Source: Protopterus annectens (Eukaryota > Chordata > Ceratodontiformes > Protopteridae). From it: a stretch of DNA of 64,000 nucleotides. Shown here piece after piece: positions 1 through 11,251 of this stretch. Position numbers and translations under genes: made by a program. The stretch lies in contig NC_056744.1 in assembly GCF_019279795.1 (NCBI RefSeq), forward strand, positions 1,505,410,310-1,505,474,309, in the 5' to 3' direction. The stretch's first letter is position 1. Every line of letters starts with the position of its first letter. The notes under the pieces were generated by a model. That model saw nothing but the letters and a program-made list of their open reading frames with translations, ran no database searches and was not told where the DNA came from.

Positions 1-2
1 TT

Positions 3-1728
3 AGAAACCTGGGCGAAAACCCTCAGATATGCTCAGAGTTAGTTCACGACAACAAAAAATACACTGAACCCACAGATATTGCCAACATTCTGGCTGACAG
101 GTTCAGTGCAAATTTCTCCCCTCCCTTACCCACAAAAGAAGAAATACTTATCCCAACTGAATGTAATCTCCCTGTCATCTCAGATGTCCAAGTGAGAGCC
201 GCCCTCAGCAAAGCTAAAAACACAGCATCAATGGGACCTGATGGTATCCCGGGTTGCATGCTACGTGAACTCCAAGAGGAGCTAAACCCACACATAAAAA
301 TGCTATTTAACCTTAGCCTTTATACAGGATATGTACCTGAACACTGGCGTACAGCAACAGTGGTCCCACTCCACAAAGGGGGTACCTCTACAGACCCTGG
401 GAACTACCGCCCCATAAGCTTAACCAGCCTGGTCTGCAAAGCTATGGAAAGAATCATTATGGAACTCATAAACAGAGACATTGGGGACCTACAGACACTT
501 GACCCCAACCAGTTCGGCTTTGTAAAGGGCAGATCCTGCCTTTTGAACCTGGTTGACTTTTTTGAAACAGTCACTAGAGCCATTGACGAGGGCAAAGCAG
601 TCCATACAGCCTACCTGGACTTGGCTAAGGCCTTCGACACAATACCCCACTCAGGCATCATAGATAAGCTCAACAGCTTAAACGTAAACCCTTAATGTCA
701 CTAGATGGGTTGCAAACTGGCTAAAGGACAGAACCCTTAAAGTTAAAATCACTGGAGCAATGTCAGACTCAAAGCCAGTCACAAGTGGTGTCCCACAGGG
801 ATCTGTCCTGGAGCCCCTCTTGTTCGGCATTTATTTCTCAGATGTTAAAGCAAACATGAGAGGGTTGTGGCTGACAAAGTTTGCAGAGGACTGCAAACTA
901 GGCGCCATAGTCGATACACCAGCGGACACATACATCCTACAAAAAGGCCTCACAGAAACGGACAACTGGTGCCGGAGTCATGGCCTTAAACTAAATGCCA
1001 AAAAATGTATAGTCATCCCCTTTGGGAAAAACAAAGTACCCACAAATTATCACAGACAGCAACCCACTGAGTATGGAAAAAGTAATCAGAGACCTAGGGA
1101 CCCAAGTCGACAGCGACCTCTCATTTGACACCCACGTTGCCAAAGTGGTTAGAAAAACATTCTACCTTGCACACCTTATCATGAATGGATTCACATCCAG
1201 ATCCAAAGATGTCATTGTACCCCTATACTCCTTCTCATCAGACCCATGATTGAGTACAATGCCCCATTTGGTATGTACCTCACCCGGCATTTGCAACAGC
1301 TGGAGAGACCACAAAAGTACCTCACCAAGAGGATCAAGGGTCTCCAACATATGTCTTATTCTGCCAGACTAAAGAAACTCCAGCTCTATTCAGTAGCATA
1401 CCGCCTGCTCAGAGGTGATCTCTGCCTGACGTACAAGGCCATGTCCAATCAGGAACTGATGGACATGCTCCACCTCAAAAAATCCAAATCCATCAGAACC
1501 ACGAGAGCTAAAGACTTAAACCTCGGCACAAGTATGAATAGGACATGCTGTAGGGATAGATTCATAACCCAGAGGCTTCCCATGCTCTGGAACAAGATCC
1601 CAGTTCATGTTAGGCAGAGCCCCTCACTGACTTTCTTCAAGAGAAATTTTGATGAGTGGATGGGAGATCGTAAGTTTACCCCAGGGGTCACATCTGTGTC
1701 ACTACTAGACAGGGTCACAGTAAACTAA
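3..1728 (+). pseudogene. CR1-like ORF2 fragment: reverse transcriptase and C-terminal region, frameshifted
   Basis: The protein would copy the element RNA onto nicked chromosomal DNA. The order seen is the endonuclease-RT linker (1-180), the RT finger and palm with MGPDGIPGC and NYRPISLTSLVCKAMERII (about 230-460), QFGFVKGRSCLLNL, YLDLAKAFDTIPHSG (about 615-660), SGVPQGSVL (785-812), the catalytic box, and the C-terminal block ending at 1728. One extra A near 692 breaks the frame at NVNP. More shifts lie near 1045-1060 and 1235-1245. The catalytic FADD box reads FAED (880-891), so the first catalytic Asp is replaced by Glu. The copy is inactive. It resembles the minus-strand copy at 20345-23123 closely along its length. 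Confidence 0.88.
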
Positions 1729-1786
1729 TTCTATTACATATTGGGACCTCCACTGTGTCACTACTAGACAGAGGCACAGTATTCTA
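1695..1786 (+). repeat. 59-bp-spaced duplication in CR1 3' UTR
   Basis: The segment TGTGTCACTACTAGACAG plus a GGTCACAGTA-like end occurs at 1695 and again at 1754, with few differences. The copies at 20.3 kb and 53.7 kb have it once, so this is a local duplication in copy 1. Confidence 0.75.
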
Positions 1787-2049
1787 AATCTATTCTGTGC
1801 ATTTTTGTACCATTTCATGGGGTGGCGAAAGCCACATCACTATGGCTAGGCTTACAAATGCCCCAGGACAGATAGCCTAGTACTAAACTATGAAACTATA
1901 TCATCTTAAGACTGGTGAAACAAAAATCTGAAGGAATTATAAAGCATAATAAATACCAAAAACAAATTAGTTGTTCAAAATGTAACGAGCCTTGAAGTTA
2001 CACCTTAATGGTTGTCTGAGGTCAAGACACTGATATTATAAAGTCAAGA

Positions 2050-2063
2050 GTGCCCTCTAGTGA
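2050..2063 (-). promoter_or_regulatory. CTCF-like motif (one mismatch)
   Basis: On the minus strand this reads TCACTAGAGGGCAC. It matches the vertebrate CTCF core CCASYAGRKGGCRS at 13 of 14 positions. Binding is not shown. Confidence 0.4.
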
Positions 2064-2299
2064 TGGTAACATATAACACATCTCAGGAAACTACAAAGCA
2101 TGAATGTAAATAATATTTATAAAACACATGAAAATACTTTCAGACTCACCATCTGATAACAACATAGGTAAAATGACATCCCATATTAAAGTACTCTAAC
2201 ACATGACAAGTTTCAAAACAAATAACTATGACTTTTGTGAAGCATAAAACTTTCATGAAGGATACAAAAATCAAAAGTACTGATGTTATATTGTCAAAC

Positions 2300-2313
2300 G
2301 TGCCACCTGGTGG
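2300..2313 (-). promoter_or_regulatory. CTCF-like motif (full match)
   Basis: On the minus strand this reads CCACCAGGTGGCAC. It matches all 14 positions of the CTCF core consensus and has the same orientation as the other three sites in the array. Confidence 0.5.
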
Positions 2314-2422
2314 TGAAACTCTAATTGCTAGGCTAAACAAACACACAAAAAATATCTGAAATCCATTCAAAGCCTATAGCAAAAATAATTAAGAACTGCT
2401 CATTTTTCTTAATGGAGTTTAC

Positions 2423-2438
2423 AAGTTTAACTCATGAA
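2423..2438. repeat. Target-site duplication, left, of L1
   Basis: AAGTTTAACTCATGAA is present here and again at 9451-9466 with no mismatch. The two copies flank the L1 exactly. Confidence 0.95.
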
Positions 2439-2681
2439 TAATTCCAAAATGGTGGTCGTCTAGTGTACAGCTTATGCACAGAGCTCCATACCTCAATTAC
2501 ATTCTCTAGGATTCTACATACCTCAAAAAGAGCTATTTTACCTTCATATCTTTGGAACTTTCATTACCTTTGCAGTCGGCAAGACTCAAAACAGCCTTTC
2601 AACTTTTCTGGCTCTTCCACGGTGTTATTTCCACAAGAGATCCAGAGGGCCTGCTTCTACTTGAAATACTCCTAACTCCAC

Positions 2682-3580
2682 ATGGCTAAACAGATAAAAA
2701 TGACAAATGATCCTACTACAATGGATATACAAACAACAAAAGCCAAATCCTCAGCAATATTTTCACCTGAAAAAGAGGGTCTTTCAAAGAGACAGAGAAC
2801 AAATAAACAAAATGTGGAGCCTATTAAAAGCAATATTAATACCAAAGAAGATTCTAACTTTCACATGGATGAGCTGAAACAGGCCCTCCAACCCATTCAT
2901 TCTGCCATACAAAGTTTTTCGGAACAACTTTCTACTTTAGGAAAATCCATCAAATTGTTGACAGAGTAGACACACTTGAACAAAAAATACAATCTAATGA
3001 ATTTCAAATACAGTCCTTATCTGATGATTTGCATGCCAAAACAGCTTCTATATCAGATCTACAGACAAAACTAACAGATCTCGAGGCTAGAAGCAGACGT
3101 AATAATATCTTAATCAGAGGTCTTCCAGAGTACTATGATAGTCAAGGCTTACTTATTGTCACAAAGCAAATATTTGAATCACTACTCCACTCAGAAGGTG
3201 AAAATAATGTAATAATTGAGAGAGCCCATCGTGCGCTACATAAACGCCAAGACACCTTAGCACCTCGCCAAATCTACACAAAGTTACTTAACTTTCAGAT
3301 TGCCCAAAAGATTCTGTATTCGGCAGAAAAATACAAAAATTTCATGTGGAACAATCACAAATTAACCTTCTCTCAAGATCTACCCATTTCTATTAAGGAG
3401 AGCAGACAAAAACTAGCTCCGTTTTGTTCTGACCTTATTAGAAGGAATATCAGATTCCAAATGCGCTTCCCAAACACACTGATCTTCTTCCAAAATGACA
3501 TTAAATATACTGCAACCTCCCAAAGCGAAGCAAGAGAAGCCTTCCTTAAAGTATTCAACAAGGTTCCTGAACCTTTATAA
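2682..3580 (+). pseudogene. L1-type ORF1 (RNA-binding, coiled-coil), one frameshift
   Basis: ORF1p of L1 elements is an RNA chaperone that trimerises and packages the element RNA. The first frame runs 2682-2969 from MAKQIKM, with a Lys/Thr-rich N-terminus. A frameshift near 2950 moves reading to the frame closed at 3580. That frame has a heptad-like coiled coil (VDTLEQKI to LTDLEARSRRNN, about 2963-3105), then the RRM-like core with NILIRGLPE (3106-3132), and a C-terminal domain with FAREAF-like SQSEAREAFLKVF at the end. Combined length is near 300 residues, usual for the family. ATG at 2682 is the first start after the short 5' UTR. Confidence 0.85.
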
Positions 3581-5296
3581 AATACTAATACAAGCGTTTT
3601 AGCAGATGTACTTCATATAAACTCAGTTTACTCACTGGATGCTTCATTGACAACTCCGCTCACTAATCCAGCTTCAATACAGTTCGTTTAGCAGGGTTAT
3701 AGTTGTTTAAAATGTTTAAAACGTTTTTTTTTTCCTTCCTAAAGCAGATCCACGTGTCAAGCAAGGAACTTATCTACAACGCGAGGTTTCCAGTAGGATA
3801 TCTTTAGCTGGGGACTCTCAGGAGTGCACGCTCATTAGGTTCGACCTCTACTAATCGCGCTTACAGCGCTTTATGTAGCATACTGTTCCTGCATACAAAA
3901 TAAGGGTCCTGCTTACACATTTTAGTGCAAAAAGCATTTTCTGCATTAGGGGCACTCTAGTTACGCTGAGCGGGGATTGTTTTGGTCTGTTTAACCTCCC
4001 TTTCTACAAGATGTATAAATTATGTGTTCAAAATGCTTAAACAAATAAACAAACACACGCTAAGCTAATACAATGCAGTTAGCAGCCTAACAGATGTCAT
4101 GAAGAGCTGTTTAGTATAACTGCAGTAGGATGCTGTAACAGATGTCATGAAGAGCTGTTTAGTATAACTGCAGTAGGATGCTGTAGCAAGATTGTTTAGA
4201 TAAAAGCATGATTATAGCAAAGTCCGATCAACTGTAGTAAACACTAATTGGTCACAAACATCTAAAGTAGCCAGTGTGATATCACTTACACATATTACAA
4301 CACTGTTTTCCTGTTTTACTGAAATGGCTGAAGACTACAGATATGTAAATATATATTCAGGGATGGGAATTAAAGGAATATTCATGTGTAAGATGCCAAC
4401 AGGGGCAAGGTGGCCACAGAATCAGACATAAGGCTGTAAAGTAATTTAATGATATAATTAAACATGAAGAAAACAGTTGAGAAGGGGATGCAAAGACCAC
4501 TCAAATTTCAATTAGAAGTCCTTATATCTAGTAAATGTTTAACTCAGATGGGAGGGAGGGGTACAGAAATGTAACAAGATTCATAGATTTAAATCAGTTC
4601 TGTTATTATCAGAGCCTGATCAATGTAAATACTTTTTTGCCCAACTACATCACAAATATCCATATTGTTCAGCTCCTTAAACTTTTACAACTTCTGTTAT
4701 ACTGTTATATACACTAGTAACATGTTTTTGTATATGATAAGCTTCATGAGGTTTTAGTTGTGTACCAATCCTACATAGTACCTGTTATGTTTGTGATTCC
4801 ATAAGAGTTGTTATTAATTGTATAAAGTCTGTTTTCCATGGAATCCATAGATCCTCATTTTTCATACGCATTAAGATTAAGCGAACAGGCTTGTATCTAT
4901 ATGTTTATTTACATCGTGTCATAGCTATTTGACATACTAGTAGGATTACTTTTCATGTATGGATGCTTTATGTGCACTGTAGTAGGGATCTAGTCTGACG
5001 ATCTTTTGGATGAGATTTTCTTTGTACATATGTATAGAATTGTTAGGTTTATTTTTTGTTTGGTTTTGTACTTCTTCACTTAAGGGGTTTGGGTGGGTAG
5101 GCACCGGGGTGAGTCAGAAGGAGTACTTTGCTACTTTTTCCTTTACATTTAAACTTTTTACAGACACAGGTTTGATGTGGTTCTCCAATTCCCTTTTCTA
5201 CTGCAATTATAGTGCAGATTCTTTTCAACACTCATTAATATTTTCATATCTAATAATAAGGTTCCAAATATATAACGTTTCCTTTTACCCTGTTTA
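3581..5296. other. Unusually long spacer between L1 ORF1 and ORF2
   Basis: About 1.7 kb separates the two ORFs, whereas mammalian L1 spacers are tens of bases. I see no coding motif, no clear terminal repeats and no target-site duplication that would prove an insertion. A 48-bp unit is duplicated in tandem at 4088-4135 and 4136-4183, nearly identical. The longest open frame (5010-5297) resembles nothing I know. Confidence 0.6.
4088..4183. repeat. 48-bp tandem duplication
   Basis: Two head-to-tail copies start TAACAGATGTCATGAAGAGC and end GGATGCTG. They lie inside the L1 spacer. Confidence 0.95.
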
Positions 5297-8200
5297 GTGT
5301 TAACCTGCATGAGTTGGTCTGTTGACTCTTGGAATATCAAAGGCTTACAAAATACTGCTAAAAAAAATTGCTACTCCACCTTGTTTTTAAATCCCAGGCT
5401 AGTATCTGTTTTCTTCAGGAAACACACCTGTCTAAAGATGATTGGGAGAAAGAAAACAGAAAATGGATTAGGTCTATAATAAGTGCCGGTGATAGCTCAA
5501 ATTCGAAGGGTGTGGCCATTATAATTAAAAAAACAATTCCAGGAAGCTATTAATGAGTTTAAATCTGATATAAATGGTAGATGGTGTTACTTCACTTCTA
5601 TGCTCCCAGACTCCTCCAAACCAGTTCTTTTTTTGAATCTATATGGCCCATGCTCTCAACAACAAACCTTTATTTTAGAAATTTATAATATACTAAACTC
5701 ATTTCCAAACTACTTGTTTATAGTAGGTGGGGACTGGAATGCTGTAATAGATCCTAGCTTAGACCGCACCAGCAACTCTTACTCTTATAACTTCCAAGCT
5801 TCTATAGCCCTAGAGGAACTTCTCAGATTTTAATCTTATTGACACTATTACTTTTAGTAATATCTTGACCAAAGAGAATTTATATACTTTCTATTCTAAT
5901 TGCCATAAATCCTGGTCACATCTAGACTTCTTTCTAATTTCAGACCCTCTATCTAAATTTAAAAATACATTCAATATTGAACCCCGATTTCTTTCAGATC
6001 ATGCAAAAATCTCCCTCAAAATTAGATTTACTACCCCTACATTTACCTTCGCTAACTGGACCCTTAACAATAATTTACTAAATAACAAGGATATACTAAA
6101 TAAAATTAATAACATGCTATCGGATCTAGACATCAATCTTAAAAAGTCCCAAATTCCTCCAGACATCCAATGGGCGGCTTGCAAAGCTGAAATGAGAGGT
6201 TTTTTGATTAATAAAGCTTCCTTTCTTAAAAAACTCAACAAAAAAAAATAAACCAATTTGTCCTTAAAACTTTCTTCTTTAGAAAAAAAACAGAGACTAT
6301 TCCCAGACCCAAAAATTGACGAACTGATCAATACAACACGTAAAGATTTATTTGAACTCCACTCACATAATTACTCCTTGCGGGAACAAAAATTTATAGC
6401 AACATATTCTGAATGAGCACAAATTCCCTCAAGAACTTTGTCAAGAATACTAAAAAACAATGATGGTGCTCCTAGAATCTCCACTCTCCATTACCAGGGT
6501 AAAATCTACAAATCAGATTCTGAAATAATCCATTTATTTTATGAACTATATTCAGATATTTATAGTAGAAATGAACGCAACACTCTTAAACCACAGATGG
6601 AGTCCTTTCTCAACTCCATCAATTTTCCCTCTCTTAAAGCAAACCAAGTCTCCCTCTTATCTGCCCCACTCGACATTCAAGAAATCCAAAACATCATAAA
6701 TAACCTTAAAGTAGGCAAATCTCTGGGCCCAGATGGCTTTACCACTAACTTCTTCAAAGCTTTTAGCTCAAAAATCTCCTCTATTCTATTGAAAGTCTTC
6801 AACTTTATTATAAAGAGGGGTATTACTGACCTCCATTGGAACAACTCAAAAACTATCTTGTTATTAAAAAACAAACAAGATAAAGCAGACCCTCACAATT
6901 ATAGACCAATCTCGTTAATAAACGTTGACATTAAAATGTTTGCTGCTATTCTAGCTAATAGACTCCAAAAGATACTCCCATCCTTAATATCCCCTGACCA
7001 AGCTGGTTTTATGAGCAATAGACACACATGGGACAATACCTTAACTTTGGATTCCCTAATACAATTTACAAAAAAAGATAAAAACCCGATATACGCCTTA
7101 ACTCTGGATGCATCCAAAGCTTTTGACAGAGTTAATTGGGACTTTTTGTTTGCTACCCTGTCTCATTTTAATGTACCTAAAACCTTCTCTGATATGATCA
7201 GAATACTCTATACAAACTCACACACATACCTATACATAAACAAACAGAGATCCAGTCCAATACTGATCACCAATGGAACAAGGCAGGGGTGCCCACATTC
7301 CCCCTTTCCTTTTTAACATTTTTATTGAGCCCTTTTTTTATATATCACCCAAAACTCACACCACTCTATTCCTAAAATCCTAAATACTCAAGTTGCATTA
7401 TCGGCTTTCGCCGATGACCTAAATCTATACTTTCAATTTCCCAATTCAGATCTACCCAAAATTTTAAATGCCATCAGGAACTTCTCTATTGTCTCAGAAT
7501 ACTAAATTAATAATAAAAAATCATATATTTTCCCAATCAACCCTAATGCCCATAAATCTTTCTATTTTCCTGAGTCTTTTTTCCAAATAACATATAACCA
7601 TAAATATCTCGGTATTCACTTTGAACATAACCAAGCTTCCATGCTTCAAAATAACCTGCTAAAAACATGGTCTAGTATACATCAAGATCTACAAAGATGG
7701 AAACTTTTGAATTTAGCGTTCTTATCCAAAGTAGCAATAGTGAAAATGAATGTTCTACCCAGACTCCTATATCAATTCAATGCTTCTGATATGTTAGTCC
7801 CTAATAATTTTTTCTCCAAAAATTAACAAAGATCTAGCCAAGTTTATCTGGTTTCCTAAGTCAGTCAGAATCTCTTACTCCAAGTTAATCTACCCTAAGG
7901 AGAAAGGTGGGCTAGGCCTCCCAAACTTTCAACTGTACTACAAGATCATCTGCTCTAATAGAGTCTGGTCTATCTCAAACATTAACAATAAAGCTCATAC
8001 CCACTATCCATCCTGGATGAAAATTTGGCATCACCATATTATCTCTAACAAAATTAAACCACAGGCTATCCCCTTTCTATCCACTACTTTCATGACCAAC
8101 TGTAAACTAGCTCAATCCCTGAAACATAAAATCAGGCTTTTCCAAAAACTGATTGAAGACATCAACCTTGAAAATATCTTACCCCTTCTCCAACCATTAC

Positions 8201-9096
8201 ATCATAATCCAAATCTCAAGATCAATAATGAAATGTTTGACCTCACTGAATTTCATCTCATCAAGGATCTTAATATATGGGATATCCTCAAATATAGGAC
8301 TAAAACCCTTGCTGAGCTACGGTTAATCCTTGGGACCAATAACAAATACACAGTTATTCTCCGGCAACTAAGAGAGATTGTACTTGCACAACCTTTCAAT
8401 CTCTCTCCCAATATTCAGGAAATCAACAAACTAGGTGAAATCATTTCTGCAATCTCGAGCCCTAAAAAAACAATTTCATCCTCTTACAAACTATTCAATA
8501 CCTTGCTATACAATTCGAATTGTCTTTTCTCCAACTATTGGAATAACCTTGGCTCCCCTATTACAGAGGATCAAAAACTCTCAGCCATAAAATCTACTTT
8601 AGAACTCTCCCTCTTCAAAAAACTCTTATATACCCAACTGATGCTGAACAATAGCTCTTACTACACTCCTGTAACACTTAATAAATTTAACCCAAATCTA
8701 TCCCCCTCATGCACTTGTTGTCCCTGTCCAAGAGCTGATCTACTACACATTATGTGGTACTGCAACCACTCTCACAAACTCTGGTGCTCTCTAAAAGTCC
8801 GTCTGCAAAAAATGGGTTACTATAACTCCACACTTTCATGGGAAACAGCCATTCTACATATCCCTACCTCTAAGTTGTCTAAACTACAACTCCACATTTT
8901 AATTATTCTTTGTTCCCTTATTAAACTATACATCACAAACAACTGGATGGATCGCACCAGACTTTGTTGGAAAGGTTTCAAAGAGATGGCTTACAAACAC
9001 ATTTCAGCTCATAAATTCATTATAAAGGGTCCCAAGAAGAGAGCCTATTTTAGCAAATTATGGAAACATCTTATGGATTTAATCCTGAGCGAATAA
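5297..9096 (+). pseudogene. L1/Tx1-type ORF2: AP endonuclease, reverse transcriptase, Cys-rich C-terminus
   Basis: ORF2p nicks target DNA and primes cDNA synthesis there. Endonuclease marks in order are SWNIKGL (about 5327), ICFLQETHLS (5400-5430), GGDWN (5731-5745) and SDHAKI (5995-6010). RT marks are SLGPDGFTTNFFK (about 6720-6755), NYRPISLIN (6897-6925), DQAGFM (6995-7015), LDASKAFDRVNWD (7105-7140), RQGCP, FADD (7407-7418), then the thumb with KGGLGLPN (near 7905-7925). The C-terminal part, 8017-9096, is one 359-residue frame with a CTCCPCP...HIMWYC...H knuckle-like cluster. Stops and shifts occur near 5553, 5833, 6251, 7316, 7500 and 7826. The endonuclease begins at about 5310; the true start codon is uncertain. 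Confidence 0.88.
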
Positions 9097-9450
9097 TTCC
9101 CTATTCCTGCATTTAGTGCAATACGTATCCTTATTCCTGTTAGTAAATGGAGATCCACTGCCAACTCAATTAATTTTATCTTTCCTCCTCCCCTTAATAT
9201 CTCTGTAGAGGATTGGTAGCATATTATTTTGTAAATATTGCATATAAGTGTTTTTGGTTAGATTGATTACAATGCCTTCTTTTCCTTTTTTTTTCCTTCT
9301 TTTTATGTACCACTGCTAAAGTGTCTTTATACCCACAACAACTTGTGATAATTCAACATTTTACCTTAATGTTCATAATTGCAATGTTTTCTATTTTTCT
9401 GTATGCATTGTTTTCTATTATGAAAAATAAAAGAAACATTTGAGAAAAAA

Positions 9451-9466
9451 AAGTTTAACTCATGAA
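9451..9466. repeat. Target-site duplication, right, of L1
   Basis: Identical to 2423-2438. It directly follows the A-rich L1 end. Confidence 0.95.
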
Positions 9467-9651
9467 GACATAAAAAATGTCTATAAACCATCCTAACTGT
9501 GAATTAAAGCATATAACAAATCTCACAAAATGCTACAAAATATAGCAAGTAAAAACAATGAGGCTCATAAACACTCAAAAAAGTTTTTCAGACTCACCAT
9601 CTAATAGCATCCTAGAACAGATGACAAACCATTACAACGTGCTGCTGAGCA

Positions 9652-9988
9652 TAGGGTTGTCACCTTTTCAAATGGCCAAAATGGGACATTTTCATGACAC
9701 ACATCATATTTTACAGGCCGACACATACCCACGGTCAGTACAAAGGATAGAACTTTTTTGCCTAAATAAAAGCTTATTCTTGTAGCAGTTTAGTTGCTTA
9801 TTCCGTTTCTTGTAACATTTACGTATTTTAGATACAGAAATAACTATTTTGTGCAACCATTACATAAAATATGGGACATAATTATGTTCTACAATCTCAG
9901 GACATTTGCCATTTTTAATATTTTTTGTCAGGACACAACTGCCCAAACAGGGACTGTCCCTCGCAAAGTGGGACAGGTGGCAACCTTA
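9652..9988. mobile_element. hAT-type MITE, 337 bp
   Basis: Terminal inverted repeats are TAGGGTTGTCACC at 9652-9664 and, on the other strand, TAAGGTTGCCACC at 9976-9988, with two differences. The element is flanked by an exact 8-bp duplication GCTGAGCA (9644-9651 and 9989-9996). An 8-bp duplication and a TAGGG-type end are marks of the hAT superfamily. No transposase frame is present, so it depends on an autonomous element elsewhere. Confidence 0.88.
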
Positions 9989-10097
9989 GCTGAGCATAGT
10001 AAGTTCCAAAATAATTTGTTACTCAATGTGTTCTAAACCATAAAGTTACACCTTATTAATTATCCTGAATCAAGACAATGATGTTATAAGATCACTA

Positions 10098-10111
10098 GTG
10101 CCCTCTGGTGG
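10098..10111 (-). promoter_or_regulatory. CTCF-like motif (full match)
   Basis: On the minus strand this reads CCACCAGAGGGCAC, matching the 14-base CTCF core at every position. Confidence 0.5.
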
Positions 10112-10363
10112 TAAAACATGTAAATAGAACTATGAAAAATACTTCAAGACATAATGAATGGGAATGAATGATGCTTATGAAAACACATAAAAATATTTTC
10201 AAACTAACCATCTAATAACAACATAAAACAAATAGCAATGCATTCAGGGTGCTACAAAGCAATTCAGATTCCAAAACAAATAAATGGTTCCAAATGCTTT
10301 GTGCCAAAAAATACATCTTAGTACTCATGCAAAGTCCGAAGCACTAATGGTATATAGTCGAAG

Positions 10364-10377
10364 ATGCCATCTGGTGG
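10364..10377 (-). promoter_or_regulatory. CTCF-like motif (one mismatch)
   Basis: On the minus strand this reads CCACCAGATGGCAT. Only the last base departs from the CTCF core. Confidence 0.4.
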
Positions 10378-10751
10378 TAGGACACTGCAATTACTGGGTT
10401 AAATAAATACTAAAATTATGAGTCTAAAATCCATTAGTCATGGTTAATATGATACGTTAGTCCTTAACTACACAACTGACTCATGACTTGAGTCATAGTA
10501 AAACTGCAAACTGCTCATAAACTGAGAATGCCCATCATGTTAGTAAGACAGTCTTTTAACTCGTTTATCATATCTTGGGATGAAACTTCTCCTGTATTGG
10601 AATGTCCTTTGTTGCTGGGCAATTGGTATTTAGGTGAATGTGTTTTACATAATTGAGTTCCAAGAGGTTTGATTTGAGCAAGTTCCCTAACAATGGAACA
10701 GCAGGTTCCATTTTATTTAATGAAACTGTAAAAATTTTAAATTAATGTGGG

Positions 10752-10978
10752 TTGGCTGCTATGGATTTGTTAATTAATGACAATGAGAAATGTTTAGAAA
10801 TTTTACAGCATAAAATACTGGATTTAAATGCACAGATTCAAAAAGATTTACATTTTACTGTGAATGAATATAAGACTAAATATGTAAATACATTTTGGCA
10901 GGTGAAAAAAATTGTGGTTAAAAATAAGAAAAGGAAGGAAGCTAAATTATTAAGAGATGGGGAAGAATATGCTGAAAA
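10752..10978 (+). pseudogene. PLE 1 N-terminal coding part, cut by DIRS
   Basis: An open frame of about 75 residues runs into the DIRS end. It is Lys-rich with KKIVVKNKKRKEAKLLRDGE, like the basic RK..KL.RD stretch before the RT of many PLE proteins. Coding resumes after 16362 as an ACAKFLPKKNTYSS-type stretch. The longer apparent frame past 10980 is read-through into the DIRS terminal repeat and is not real protein. Confidence 0.65.
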
Positions 10979-11181
10979 AGTACAGTTTTGTACCTACCAT
11001 AAATGTAGATGTTCGAGGATCTCCATTGCTGCAGTCCTTACATATGGGTATTCCGCTGTCCACAATCGGCCCGAATACCAAAGGGCTAGAACCGGCGTCG
11101 GTCATCGGCGCCCGAGACTGCCGTCAGTACGTGCCAGTACAAATGCGCATGACCGACGCCATCACCTTAGTCTTTCTTGCC
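10979..11181 (+). repeat. DIRS 1 terminal repeat at 3' end of element
   Basis: Bases 11022-11181 are an inverted copy of 16190-16345, with a few differences. The outer part, 10979-11037 (AGTACAGTTTTGTACC onward), is not in the other terminus but is repeated inverted at 11252-11310 in the internal complementary region. Confidence 0.93.
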
Positions 11182-11251
11182 TCAGACGCCAGAATGCAAA
11201 AAACACCACCCAAAACCCAACCTAAAAAGGGGGAAGGAGGGAGGGAAAAAT

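Larger units (their letters stand above)
1..1900 (+). mobile_element. CR1-like LINE, 5' cut by window start (copy 1)
   Basis: This is the 3' part of a non-LTR retrotransposon of the CR1 group. It holds the reverse transcriptase, the C-terminal region and a 3' UTR. The 3' end carries the family's terminal stem-loop (CTAGGCT at 1846-1852 pairing with AGCCTAG at 1874-1880), followed by a single CTATGAAAC-like tail unit near 1889-1897. The same end occurs on the minus strand at 20231 and 53643. Sequence upstream of position 1 is outside the window, so its full length is unknown. Confidence 0.9.
1915..2438. repeat. Left part of A-rich repeat array with CTCF-like motifs
   Basis: Diverged units share phrases such as CAGACTCACCATCT, TTACACCTTA and a TGCCCTCTAGTG or TGCCACCTGGTGG motif. 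The same phrases recur at 9467-10440. The array was continuous before the L1 entered at 2438/9451. No open reading frame of note is present. Confidence 0.7.
2439..9450 (+). mobile_element. L1/Tx1-like LINE, full-length by structure
   Basis: The element is 7,012 bp with a short 5' UTR (2439-2681), ORF1, a long spacer, ORF2, a 3' UTR and an A-rich end (GAGAAAAAA). It sits between identical 16-bp target-site duplications. The first bases include CCAAAATGGTGGTCG, which resembles the YY1-type CAAGATGGCGGC start of mammalian L1 promoters; this function is inferred. Both ORFs have frameshifts, so the copy is not active. It splits the CTCF-motif repeat array. The perfect duplications suggest a moderate age. 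Confidence 0.93.
9467..10440. repeat. Right part of CTCF-motif repeat array
   Basis: This continues the array at 1915-2438 once L1 and the hAT MITE are removed. Phrases CAGACTCACCATCT (9591), CTAACCATCTAATAACAAC (about 10205), AAGTTACACCTTA (about 10044) and the CTCF-like motif recur. With the insertions removed, the four motifs would be about 250, 425 and 266 bp apart. Confidence 0.7.

Noticed and set aside
5010..5297. Possible extra protein in the L1 spacer
   Set aside because: Hydrophobic, low-complexity frame with no known motif and no support from context. It probably reflects AT-rich DNA.
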